DNA of 45,925 bases from an uncultured Eubacteriales bacterium (lineage in GTDB: Bacteria > Bacillota > Clostridia > Christensenellales > CAG-138): contig CADCMN010000031.1 in the NCBI GenBank assembly GCA_902802575.1, forward strand, positions 1-45,925. The letters are read 5' to 3'. The position numbers and the translations under genes are program-made. Positions 1 through 6,616 of this stretch are shown here, one piece after another. The stretch's first letter is position 1. The number at the start of each line of letters is the position of its first letter. Below the pieces are notes generated by a model. It saw only the letters and a list, made by a program, of their open reading frames with translations. It was not told where the DNA came from and did not search any database.

Positions 1-326
1 ACCGCAGTGACTTCGTTGTGCTGCGCGAGCAGCACCGCGAGGGAGAGACCGACATAGCCGGTGCCGGCTACAGCGATATGAAAAGGATGATCGATTACGA
101 CTTTGTCTACGGATGGATTCTCAAAGACTTGATTAATGTCAAATTGCAGTACATCAGACAATGCCAGGAGTTGATCCACAGAAGGGATATACCTTTCCGT
201 TTCGATACGCGAAAGCAAGGCGCGGTTGATGCCGGCGTCTTTAGCAAGTTGCTTCTGGGTCATTTTGAGAGATTTGCGCTGAGACGAAACGACCTGAGCA
301 AGCCGGGATGCGGATAGTTTTTTCAT
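1..326 (-). CDS. HTH-XRE / UDP-glucose 6-dehydrogenase fusion (3' end off the window)
   Basis: Reading the minus strand from the ATG at 326-324, with AGGAGG about 9 bases upstream, gives at least 108 residues with no stop before the window edge. Residues 1-70 look like an XRE-type helix-turn-helix (MTQKQLAKDAGINRALLSRI). From about residue 82 the sequence becomes a Rossmann start, IAVAGTGYVGLSLAVLLAQ, which is the NAD-binding motif of UDP-glucose/GDP-mannose dehydrogenases. The family oxidises UDP-glucose to UDP-glucuronate for capsule and wall polysaccharides. The fused DNA-binding domain suggests a dehydrogenase that also binds DNA or regulates its own gene; that is inference. Only the N-terminus is visible, so the substrate class is tentative. 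A good promoter lies at 399-427. Confidence 0.8.
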   Translation of the reverse strand, partial: MKKLSASRLAQVVSSQRKSLKMTQKQLAKDAGINRALLSRIETERYIPSVDQLLALSDVLQFDINQVFENPSVDKVVIDHPFHIAVAGTGYVGLSLAVLLAQHNEVTA

Positions 327-398
327 AAAGGAGATCCTCCTGTCATCAAACTTGTATCTAGCTACCTAAGGTAACCAGAACTGCATAACTGTATTATA

Positions 399-427
399 AT
401 TATATAATGGACGATTACAGAAAGCAA
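399..427 (-). promoter_or_regulatory. Promoter of the HTH-dehydrogenase fusion gene
   Basis: On the minus strand, TTGCTT (427-422) and TATAAT (404-399) are separated by exactly 17 bases, a strong vegetative-type promoter. It would give a 5' leader of about 65 bases before the ATG at 326. In the rest of the 327-583 gap I see only AT-rich sequence and no convincing gene. Confidence 0.65.
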
Positions 428-583
428 TACGGATGTTACAATAATATGGGAGGGCAGAAAGAATTTTGGGAAAACATACGATGCTGTGTTTTTATTAGTA
501 ACATATCGTGAGGATTTTAAAAATCGAGATCCATGTCTAACTAGTTGCTTTTCGTTGTTCTACAGAGTGAGCCAAATAAAGAG

Positions 584-614
584 AAGACAGCCGAATACTC
601 TCGACTGTCTTTTT
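584..614. terminator. Hairpin terminator
   Basis: AAGACAG (584-590) pairs with CTGTCTT (605-611) around a 14-base loop. The T-run is on the plus strand (TTTTT). On the minus strand the hairpin is followed by CTCTTTATTT, so it can also end the leftward transcript of the two genes at 632-1757. Confidence 0.5.
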
Positions 615-631
615 GCTTAGTTTTCTTCTAA

Positions 632-952
632 TCACAGCACCGATAGTCCGTTTCTAATCAGCGCGATACTCCTATATCCAGAAATCCCGGACATCGATTC
701 AAAGGCTTCCTTGCTCGAATAACAGAGCGCTTCTTTTAAAAGCTTTATGCGACCGGTTCTTGCGTTCTCATACCCTACAACAACAGCATATGGTAAGCAT
801 GAACCGATAGGTGATTGGATCCTTTCAATTCCGCGCTCAAGCGCTTCGTTAACCTGTGCTTTGGTCGCATTCAGGGTATAGTAAGGAGAACGAGGAAGAG
901 CGATTCCTCTTTCGCGTTTGTAGTCATTTAGTTTGACGACATTGCCGTTCAT
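632..952 (-). CDS. Hypothetical protein, 106 aa, downstream of the S24 repressor
   Basis: The frame starts at an ATG at 952, only 7 bases after the stop of the repressor gene at 960, so the two are almost certainly co-transcribed. The product has no signal peptide or membrane segment and is mixed alpha/beta in composition (LNATKAQVNEALERGIERI, then a GYENARTGRIKLLKEAL stretch). I do not recognise a family. Its position directly after a LexA/CI-like repressor suggests an accessory protein of the mobile element. A terminator follows at 584-614. Confidence 0.6.
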   Translation of the reverse strand: MNGNVVKLNDYKRERGIALPRSPYYTLNATKAQVNEALERGIERIQSPIGSCLPYAVVVGYENARTGRIKLLKEALCYSSKEAFESMSGISGYRSIALIRNGLSVL

Positions 953-959
953 TGAACTA

Positions 960-1757
960 TTATGCTTCCGAACAGGGGGCGATTTCGTCTTCCTTTATTG
1001 AACGCAGAACTCTGCCAATCAGGAAGACGCGCGTATCGCCATCGAAGCGCATGATGGGATAATCCGGATTCAAAGAATGCAGACCGTCCTCATGGTACTC
1101 CTTGATGAACAGTTCGTTGCCAACTATGAATGCGCCGATTTCGCCGAAACGAAGGCGCGGGCCATCGGGAATACGCTCTATAAGCACATAATCATCACTG
1201 TGAAACATCGGTTCCATACTATTACCATTCACCTTGAACACGCTGTCGGCGCGAGCAAGATCAAGTGAATCATAAAGGTAGAATGGCTCAATATCATATT
1301 CTAACTCAGATGGATCGCCAATACCTGCAGCCAGTGATTTTCCGTAGAGAGGAAGGTCTACAATCTTACGCTTAAGCTTTCGATTCTGCTTCTCCAGGAG
1401 CGTGTCTATCACAGTTGTGACAAACCCTTGATTATCTCCATTCAGTTCCCGGTAGGATTGAATCAGATTCTTTTCGTGTGTGGTCATTTGCAGCTTCGGA
1501 GCATCCATACCGAAGATCTCTGAAAACGTAATCCCGAGAATGTCGCATAAATCCGGAATCAGGCTGATATCCGGTCTGGCGCGTCCCTTCTCCCAATTTG
1601 TAACCGCATTGCCGGATACGCCAACCATAGCGCCGAGCTGTTTCTGTTCTAGTCCTTTCTTTTGTCTATAGTATCTTATCTTCTGACAAATGACAGGAAT
1701 AGTTGAGGACTGAATGACAGCGCCTGTTTTCATATCAATCATTTCATGCTTAATCAT
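960..1757 (-). CDS. S24-family (LexA/CI-like) transcriptional repressor
   Basis: The 265-residue product has an XRE helix-turn-helix (about residues 25-80; QKQLGAMVGVSGNAVTNWEK) followed by a peptidase S24 domain. The self-cleavage site is AAG at 143-145 (LAAGIGDP), the nucleophile Ser180 is in GNSMEP, and the general base Lys219 is in LFIKEY. Such repressors hold mobile elements silent and cleave themselves when RecA filaments form after DNA damage. I chose the ATG at 1757, not the upstream in-frame ATG at 1784, because AAGGAG sits 7 bases before it and because the promoter -10 box (1786-1791) would place the transcript start after 1784. It probably represses the element genes to its right and itself. 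Confidence 0.88.
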   Translation of the reverse strand: MIKHEMIDMKTGAVIQSSTIPVICQKIRYYRQKKGLEQKQLGAMVGVSGNAVTNWEKGRARPDISLIPDLCDILGITFSEIFGMDAPKLQMTTHEKNLIQSYRELNGDNQGFVTTVIDTLLEKQNRKLKRKIVDLPLYGKSLAAGIGDPSELEYDIEPFYLYDSLDLARADSVFKVNGNSMEPMFHSDDYVLIERIPDGPRLRFGEIGAFIVGNELFIKEYHEDGLHSLNPDYPIMRFDGDTRVFLIGRVLRSIKEDEIAPCSEA

Positions 1758-1785
1758 GTGTTGCTCCTTGTGCTTCGATAACATA

Positions 1786-1814
1786 CTTATATCACATAAA
1801 TAATGTATTGTAAA
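1786..1814 (-). promoter_or_regulatory. Promoter of the S24 repressor
   Basis: On the minus strand, TTTACA (1814-1809), 17 bases, then TATAAG (1791-1786). Transcription would begin near 1779. The 130-base AT-rich gap up to the divergent truncated XRE gene is the likely operator region, though I could not pick out a clear operator dyad. Confidence 0.6.
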
Positions 1815-1944
1815 GATACTGCGAAAAAAATCGACATCCTCAACAGACGAAACGGTTTGCGTTATCCTGATTATAGCTCTTTTATATGCCGAACCGGATT
1901 TTTCTTATGACGCTTTCTTGTGCGGGTCAAAGAAAGGAAGGTTC

Positions 1945-2124
1945 ATGAATATGAGTATAGAATACGAAAGCATAGGTAAACGCATCAAGAAATTCCGGAC
2001 GGAGAGGAATCTGTCTCAAGAAAAACTGGCTGAAATGATTAACACGACGAACAATCATATTAAAGTACAGCATGACAGTTCAGGAGTTCTTCAAAACCAT
2101 GAAAAAGAAGGGATATGTCTTTGA
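1945..2124 (+). pseudogene. Truncated XRE regulator
   Basis: From the ATG at 1945 (GGAAGG upstream) the frame begins as a normal XRE protein: IGKRIKKFRTERNLSQEKLA (20 residues), then EMINTTNNHI. The recognition helix and the rest of the domain should follow, but after about 2062 the reading changes to unrelated sequence and stops at 2124. From that point another frame encodes the middle of a relaxase. The simplest reading is one deletion that removed the 3' part of this gene and the 5' part of the relaxase gene. Confidence 0.65.
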
Positions 2125-2806
2125 GCAGCGCGGCAGTTTTCTGCGCATTAAGGCAAGCGGTTCAAAGCGGTTTATGCGTCTTCGGTCATTGGGACCGGGA
2201 TACTCGGAGGAATCCATAAAACAGAGAATCCTGCGGCACCGATACCCGGAGATCGAACCGCGAGAACCGAAGAAGCCGAAGAAGTACGTTCGTATACAGG
2301 GAAATTTCCGCTTATCCAAGGTCACATGGAAAGGGTTGCGGGCACTGTATTTCTTCTATGTGCGGAAACTGCGGGAAGCAAAAAGTCATCCGAAGCAGTG
2401 TTACCCGTTCGTCCTGAAAGAGGATTTGCGGCATCTTGATGCGCTCTCGGAGCAGTCCAAATTCCTGTTCCGGTACAAACTCGACACCGGCGAGCAAGTA
2501 CAGGCATTACAGAAAACGCTCTCTGATAAGCTTTCCGATCTGCAATCCGAGCGTAAGGAACTGAATAACGAACGCCGCAGAACCGGCACAACGGAGGAGC
2601 GCAAAACCGAGATCGAAGATCGGCTGAAAGCACTTTCCGAAACCGGGAAGCAGCTTCGCAGGGATTTGAAACTGTGTGCGGACGTACTGTTGCGATCCGT
2701 GGAGATCGAGGAAAAGAGACGAACCATGCAGCAAGAACGATTGGCGCAGAAACCTACCGAGAAAGGAAAGAGCCGAAATGTGAGGAGACGGGACTATGAA
2801 CGGTGA
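2072..2806 (+). pseudogene. C-terminal remnant of a Tn1549-type relaxase
   Basis: The 244-residue frame corresponds to the middle and C-terminal part of MobA/Rlx-type relaxases of Tn1549-like elements. It has a region like SKRFMRLRSLGPGYSEESIK, then the LREAKSHPKQ...LKEDLRHLDALSEQSKFL segment, then a long charged coiled coil (about 145-235) with LRRDLKLCADVLLRSVEI. The N-terminal catalytic domain, with the nicking tyrosine and metal-binding histidines, is absent. The frame starts inside the old gene at the deletion junction near 2062. A short protein could still be made from the ATG at 2072, but no relaxase activity is expected. It overlaps the next small gene by 11 bases. Confidence 0.75.
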
Positions 2807-2972
2807 CACAATCGAAATCTTCTTCACGGTTGAGCCGATCATGGATGCAGTATTGAATGTTGCGGATTTATCTCCGCCGATTATAAAAATATCTCACGTT
2901 TTCGGTTGCAAAAACGCGCAGGATGAACTATTCGTTAAAGTGACGAAAAATCGAAAGGAGAAACAACCATGA
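2796..2972 (+). CDS. Small element protein, 58 aa
   Basis: An ATG at 2796 is preceded by GAGGAG at a good distance and opens a 58-codon frame ending in TGA at 2970-2972. It overlaps the relaxase remnant upstream by 11 bases and tnpV downstream by 4 bases (ATGA). The product (MNGDTIEIFFTVEPIMDAVL start) is acidic then basic, with no recognisable domain. Tight overlap on both sides and its own ribosome site argue that it is a real gene of the transposon module. Confidence 0.6.
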   Translation: MNGDTIEIFFTVEPIMDAVLNVADLSPPIIKISHVFGCKNAQDELFVKVTKNRKEKQP

Positions 2973-3319
2973 ACATTACGTACAGACAAGAGGGCGATTA
3001 CCAACTTCCGAACCTCGTTATGGACCCGCAGCCGGAGGGCGAGATCGGCTTCTGGGGTTGGCGGCGCAAGCGGTTTCTTAGGGAACGCCGCAAGGGCACC
3101 TACAACGCCATGCTGATGAAAGGCACGCTGACGCAGCATCTGATCGATACGAACGAAGCCGCGCTCGACATGATGGAAACGCTCGTGAAGCAGATGGCAG
3201 CTGCCGAGGGCGTGACCGAAGACCTGAAACGCCGCGATCAGATGGCGTGGGTGGGAGCTATGAACAACATCCGCAATCGCGCTGACGAGATCGTGCGCGC
3301 CGAGTTGATCGAGGTATAG
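2969..3319 (+). CDS. tnpV: TnpV-like transposon protein
   Basis: The 116-residue product begins MNITYRQEGDYQLPNLVMD and continues with GFWGWRRKRFLRERRKGTYN, DTNEAALDMMETLVKQMAAA and MAWVGAMNNIRNRADEIV. This is the pattern of TnpV proteins of Clostridia mobilisable transposons (Tn4451/Tn1549 neighbourhood). Their exact role is unknown; they sit beside recombinase genes. AAAGGAG precedes the ATG. The integrase starts 1 base after its stop, so the two are translated from one message. Confidence 0.8.
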   Translation: MNITYRQEGDYQLPNLVMDPQPEGEIGFWGWRRKRFLRERRKGTYNAMLMKGTLTQHLIDTNEAALDMMETLVKQMAAAEGVTEDLKRRDQMAWVGAMNNIRNRADEIVRAELIEV

Positions 3320-3320
3320 T

Positions 3321-4511
3321 ATGGCACGGGCAAAGAAACGCGAGGACAAGCGGTACGAAAAGAAGATCACTGTCGGACGGAACTTTGACGGCTCCCTGAA
3401 CCGGATCAGCGTCTATGCCGCAACGCAAAAGGAACTGGAAAGCAAGGTTGCGGAGGTCAAGGTACAGATCGAGCAGGGCATTTATCTGAGCTCGGATACG
3501 GCACTGTTCGGGAAGATCGCCGAGAACTGGATCGAGCATTTCAAGCCGACGATCAGAGAAAAGATGCGGCTTCGGTACAAAGGCATCATCCGGGGAAAGC
3601 TGCAGCCGCTTGCCGAAATGCGGGTGCGTGATCTGCGCCCGATGCATCTGCAGGTCATCATCAACGAAATGGCAAAGGACGGTTACGCGCAGAAATCCAT
3701 GCAGATGGTGAAGCAGACGGCGTCGCAGATTCTCGATCTCGCCATGCAAAACGACCTCGTTTATCGGAACGTGTTCGAGAAGATCAAAGTCCCGCACGTT
3801 GACGCGGAGGAGCGGCAGCCGATCACCGAGGAGCAACGTGAACTGATCCTGAACACATGGGAGGGACATCGCATGGGCGTACCGGCGCTGATTATGCTGT
3901 ACTGCGGGCTGCGCCGCGGAGAGATGCTCGCGCTTTTATGGACCGACATCGACTTCAAGGCAAAAACGCTTTCGGTCAGTAAGGCGGCGGACATGCCTAC
4001 GAACGCAACGACGGTGAAGAAACCGAAAACAAAGGCGGGCACGCGCATCGTTCCGATTCCGGATGCGATCATGCCCGCTCTGCTAAAGGCGAGAAGGGAA
4101 GCAATCTCGATGTATGTATGCCCGGCGATGCGCACGGGGGACATCATGAGCGCACAGGCGTACACGGAGGCGTGGAGCAGCTATATGCACTATCTGAACC
4201 TTTGCGCCGGCGGTCGGGACAAGGTGCGGACAAAGAACGAAAACGGAAAGGTCTGCTTCATCCCTGCGGTGCAGGCGATGGAACCGTTCACCGCGCATCA
4301 ACTGCGTCACTCCTATGCGACCATGCTCTACGACGCGGATGTGGACGTCAAGACGGCGCAGAAGCTGCTCGGGCACGCGGATTTCTCCGTCACGATGAAG
4401 ATCTATACGCATCTATCCACGGAAAAGGAAAGCGCGGGGATCGAAAAACTGAATCAGCACGTCACGGAGCATCTCGGCAACAGAATCGAAGTTCTTGCGA
4501 ACGAGCGGTAA
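3321..4511 (+). CDS. Tyrosine recombinase / integrase
   Basis: The 396-residue product has a basic N-terminal arm-binding domain (residues 1-60), a SAM-like core-binding domain (about 62-155), and a catalytic domain from about 165. Visible catalytic residues are Arg198 (CGLRRGE), His326 and Arg329 (HQLRH), His352 (LLGHAD) and nucleophile Tyr362 (KIYTHLS). All key residues are present and length is normal for Tn916/phage-type integrases, so it should be active. It would catalyse excision and integration of the element. It follows tnpV by 1 base and is closed by a strong hairpin at 4532-4559. No separate excisionase gene is visible; the small genes upstream could fill that role. Confidence 0.93.
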   Translation: MARAKKREDKRYEKKITVGRNFDGSLNRISVYAATQKELESKVAEVKVQIEQGIYLSSDTALFGKIAENWIEHFKPTIREKMRLRYKGIIRGKLQPLAEMRVRDLRPMHLQVIINEMAKDGYAQKSMQMVKQTASQILDLAMQNDLVYRNVFEKIKVPHVDAEERQPITEEQRELILNTWEGHRMGVPALIMLYCGLRRGEMLALLWTDIDFKAKTLSVSKAADMPTNATTVKKPKTKAGTRIVPIPDAIMPALLKARREAISMYVCPAMRTGDIMSAQAYTEAWSSYMHYLNLCAGGRDKVRTKNENGKVCFIPAVQAMEPFTAHQLRHSYATMLYDADVDVKTAQKLLGHADFSVTMKIYTHLSTEKESAGIEKLNQHVTEHLGNRIEVLANER

Positions 4512-4531
4512 TGCAGCCCATGAACAGAACG

Positions 4532-4568
4532 GCAGCGCATCGGGTAACCGGTGCGCTGCTTCTGTGTT
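4532..4568 (+). terminator. Terminator after the integrase
   Basis: GCAGCGCA (4532-4539) pairs with TGCGCTGC (4552-4559); the stem extends by four more pairs to a GTAA loop, followed by a T-rich stretch. Confidence 0.6.
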
Positions 4569-4588
4569 TGGAGGTCAAGAAAACATAT

Positions 4589-4646
4589 AAGATAACATAC
4601 AAGATATGGAAAGATAGAATAATCAACAAAGATAACATACAAGATA
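4589..4646 (+). repeat. Pair of 18-bp direct repeats beyond the integrase
   Basis: AAGATAACATACAAGATA occurs at 4589-4606 and again at 4629-4646, exactly 40 bases apart, with a partial third copy starting at 4641. Paired direct repeats just outside an integrase gene resemble arm-type integrase binding sites at the end of Tn916-like elements. That role is inference. Confidence 0.6.
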
Positions 4647-4658
4647 ACAGATAAGATG

Positions 4659-4687
4659 TTGCACAATGTACAACAACATGGTATAAT
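4659..4687 (+). promoter_or_regulatory. Promoter and overlapping palindrome of the fic gene
   Basis: TTGCAC (4659-4664), 17 bases, TATAAT (4682-4687). The -35 box is embedded in the near-perfect dyad TTGCACAATGTACAA (4659-4673), a likely operator that would block RNA polymerase when bound. Confidence 0.75.
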
Positions 4688-4711
4688 CAAACAGAAAGCG
4701 AGGTACATCGT

Positions 4712-5704
4712 ATGCAACCTTATTCACCACCATTTTCGATCACGAACCGAATGCTGTCTTTGGTGGCGGAGATCGCTGAAAAGACCGGTCGTATCACAAG
4801 CTATCGATCTTTTGAGACAAAGCCGTACCTTAGGCGCAACAATCGGATTCGTTCGATTCATTCCTCTCTTGCGATTGAAGCAAACTCTTTGTCGATAGAC
4901 GAGGTGAAAAGTGTCATAAACGGCAGAGTCGTGATCGGCCCGGAGAAGGAGATTCAAGAGGTTAAGAACGCTTATCGCGCGTATGACATGCTTGGCGCAT
5001 TTGATCCGTTTTCCTTACGCGACCTTCAAAAGCTGCACGGCGTTATGACCTATTTGACGGTGCAGGAATCCGGTATATTCCGCACACACAACGAAGGTGT
5101 ATTTAATGGGGATCGGTGTATCTTTATGGCACCGCCGCCTGAACTTGTTCCGGAGCAAATGCAGGCGCTGTTTGCGTGGATGCAGGCAGAAAAGGAGACA
5201 GTCCATCCGCTGATCCTTTCATCGATCTTTCATTATGAGTTCGTGTTTATCCATCCGTTCTCGGACGGTAACGGGCGTATGGCACGACTTTGGCAGACGG
5301 CGCTACTGTCGGAATGGAATCTCGTTTTTCGGTATCTACCGATTGAAAGCCAGATTCACAAATTCCAGGACGATTACTATGCGGCGATCGCCGCTTGCCA
5401 TACGGCAGGGAATTCCGACACCTTCATTGTGTTCATGCTGCAGATGATCAATCATACATTGGATTGGGCATTGGAGCAGATCACGGAAAAAGATGCGTAT
5501 CTGCCGGAAGCGATGCAGAAACTTTTGGATATCATGGAGTTTGACACACCGTATACTGCCAGGCAGCTAATGCTTAACCTGCATCTGAAATCAAAAGCGA
5601 GTTTCCGCACACACTATCTTCTTCCGGCACTGGAAAAAGGATTGATCGTGATGGGCATCCCGGACAAGCCGACCAGTCGAAATCAGACGTATATCAAAAA
5701 ATAG
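4712..5704 (+). CDS. Fic-domain protein (AMPylator family)
   Basis: The 330-residue product carries the complete Fic motif HPFSDGNGRMAR at 181-192, including catalytic His181. Before it, SLAIEAN at 52-58 resembles the class II inhibitory helix motif (S/T)xxxE(G/N), with Glu56 placed to block ATP, although the G/N position is Ala. The C-terminal 60 residues form a winged-helix-like segment (YTARQLMLNLHLKSKASFRT). Fic enzymes transfer AMP or other phosphate groups to Ser, Thr or Tyr of target proteins. The DNA-binding-like tail and the promoter dyad suggest autoregulation. The ATG at 4712 follows GAGG. A GIY-YIG gene follows after 28 bases and probably shares the transcript. The target is unknown; toxin, defence and regulatory roles are all possible. 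Confidence 0.9.
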   Translation: MQPYSPPFSITNRMLSLVAEIAEKTGRITSYRSFETKPYLRRNNRIRSIHSSLAIEANSLSIDEVKSVINGRVVIGPEKEIQEVKNAYRAYDMLGAFDPFSLRDLQKLHGVMTYLTVQESGIFRTHNEGVFNGDRCIFMAPPPELVPEQMQALFAWMQAEKETVHPLILSSIFHYEFVFIHPFSDGNGRMARLWQTALLSEWNLVFRYLPIESQIHKFQDDYYAAIAACHTAGNSDTFIVFMLQMINHTLDWALEQITEKDAYLPEAMQKLLDIMEFDTPYTARQLMLNLHLKSKASFRTHYLLPALEKGLIVMGIPDKPTSRNQTYIKK

Positions 5705-5732
5705 CGGATTGGAGAAGGCGAGGTAGTTTCAA

Positions 5733-6149
5733 ATGTTGGATTTGCAAAACAGACTGGAACAAGCGAGGACTATTGCGGAACAGTTGCTGCAAAGCAAAAT
5801 GTATTCGTTTCAGGGGTTAAAGCCTTCCATGATGGAAAGTGTACCGGGCGTCTATGCGATTTATGATCGTGATACCGGCGCAACGCTGTACGTAGGCAGA
5901 ACAAAAAGCATCCGCCGTCGCCTTTACACGAACCACTTAATGGGACCGGAAGCAAACGCTCGCCTGAAAAAGTATTTGCTGAACGATGATCGGCGTCCGG
6001 AGGTTTCCACACTGGATGAAGCGAAGAAGTATTTGCAAGAGCACTGCGATTTCCAGTATATCCGCGTGGATGACATGACGGTACGAGGGCAGGTAGAGGG
6101 ACTGTTGAGCTATCTTCTGGACGTTACCTACATCCATGAAGAACATTAG
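5733..6149 (+). CDS. Small GIY-YIG nuclease-domain protein
   Basis: The 138-residue product shows the GIY-YIG signature as GVYAIYD (39-45) and LYVGRT (52-57), a basic helix (RTKSIRRRLYTNH) and a conserved-position Glu122 (RGQVEGLL) that would bind the metal ion. Only the nuclease domain is present, with about 35 extra N-terminal residues, so it resembles stand-alone GIY-YIG proteins, not UvrC or homing endonucleases. GAGG is 9 bases before the ATG. It lies 28 bases after fic with a terminator only after it (6195-6228), so fic and this gene form a two-gene cargo unit. Substrate unknown. Confidence 0.85.
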   Translation: MLDLQNRLEQARTIAEQLLQSKMYSFQGLKPSMMESVPGVYAIYDRDTGATLYVGRTKSIRRRLYTNHLMGPEANARLKKYLLNDDRRPEVSTLDEAKKYLQEHCDFQYIRVDDMTVRGQVEGLLSYLLDVTYIHEEH

Positions 6150-6194
6150 GGTCAATCTGCTTCCATAAAAGATAAGCAAATACGCTTTGAATAC

Positions 6195-6228
6195 GGCGGG
6201 GATCGGAACTCGATCTACCGCCATTTTT
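6195..6228 (+). terminator. Terminator after the fic-GIY-YIG pair
   Basis: GGCGG (6195-6199) pairs with CCGCC (6218-6222) and GATCG with CGATC inside it; ATTTTTAT follows. Confidence 0.6.
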
Positions 6229-6280
6229 ATGCATAAAATTTTGAAAACAACGGGCGACGAACGGCACCTCCAAAAAGCCG

Positions 6281-6313
6281 GTGTCGTCAAAGTGTCGTCA
6301 AAGTGTCGTCAAA
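6281..6313 (+). repeat. Triple 11-bp direct repeat near the tRNA end
   Basis: GTGTCGTCAAA occurs three times head to tail at 6281-6291, 6292-6302 and 6303-6313. It lies 66 bases from the 3' end of tRNA-fMet, where arm-type binding sites of a tRNA-targeting integrase would be expected. Role inferred. Confidence 0.65.
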
Positions 6314-6350
6314 ACCCCAAAATTGACGGCTTGCGAAAGAGCCAAAAAGG

Positions 6351-6378
6351 AAAAATGCCCTAAATTAGGGCACTTTTT
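6351..6378. terminator. Bidirectional terminator between the element and tRNA-fMet
   Basis: TGCCCTAA (6356-6363) pairs with TTAGGGCA (6365-6372). A-runs and T-runs flank it on both sides (AAAAA and TTTTTT), so it works in both directions and ends the tRNA transcript. Confidence 0.75.
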
Positions 6379-6454
6379 TGGTTGCGGGGGCAGGACTTGA
6401 ACCTGCGGCCTCCGGGTTATGAGCCCGACGAGCTACCGACTGCTCTACCCCGCG
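6379..6454 (-). tRNA. Initiator tRNA-fMet (CAT)
   Basis: The minus strand from 6454 reads CGCGGGG as the acceptor strand and ends CCCCGCAACCA. The first position C faces A72, the unpaired C1-A72 mark of bacterial initiator tRNA. The anticodon arm has the three G-C pairs typical of initiators (TCGGGCTCATAACCCGG), and the T arm GGTTCAAGTCC is intact. CCA is encoded. The gene is 76 bases and its 3' end borders the mobile region, a common integration point. Confidence 0.96.
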
Positions 6455-6616
6455 ACGAATAACTTCCCTGAGGAAGCATAAAGGAGTATATCAGCAATCG
6501 GCGGGTTTGTCAAGAGGCGAATCAGGGGAAAATGAGGGAAAACGGGACGAATCGCTGCTGCTTGAAAAAGAGCGCCGGGCGCGGTATACTGCTGGGCAGA
6601 GGAAGGGGGGAGAGCC

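Larger units (their letters stand above)
632..6379. mobile_element. Decayed integrative element(s) abutting tRNA-fMet
   Basis: The interval has an element regulator (960), a truncated XRE gene (1945), a headless relaxase (2072), TnpV (2969), a tyrosine integrase (3321) and cargo (Fic, GIY-YIG). It is visibly more AT-rich than the flank right of 6455. The right boundary is set at the encoded CCA of tRNA-fMet, next to triple 11-bp repeats. The left boundary is uncertain; it may lie near 600 or outside the window. Relaxase, TnpV and integrase in this order match Tn1549-like conjugative transposons. Conjugation genes are missing and the relaxase catalytic half is gone, so self-transfer is unlikely. 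It may be a composite of two insertions: one ending just after the integrase (repeats at 4589-4646) and one ending at the tRNA. Confidence 0.6.

Noticed and set aside
428..583. Short frames between the dehydrogenase promoter and the terminator
   Set aside because: No frame has a ribosome site and convincing codon use; a 21-codon frame at 446 and a GTG-started frame near 488 are no better than chance.
632..1757. A toxin-antitoxin or UmuD pair
   Set aside because: The S24 protein has a clear helix-turn-helix, so it is a repressor and not UmuD, and its 106-residue partner shows no toxin or antitoxin motif.
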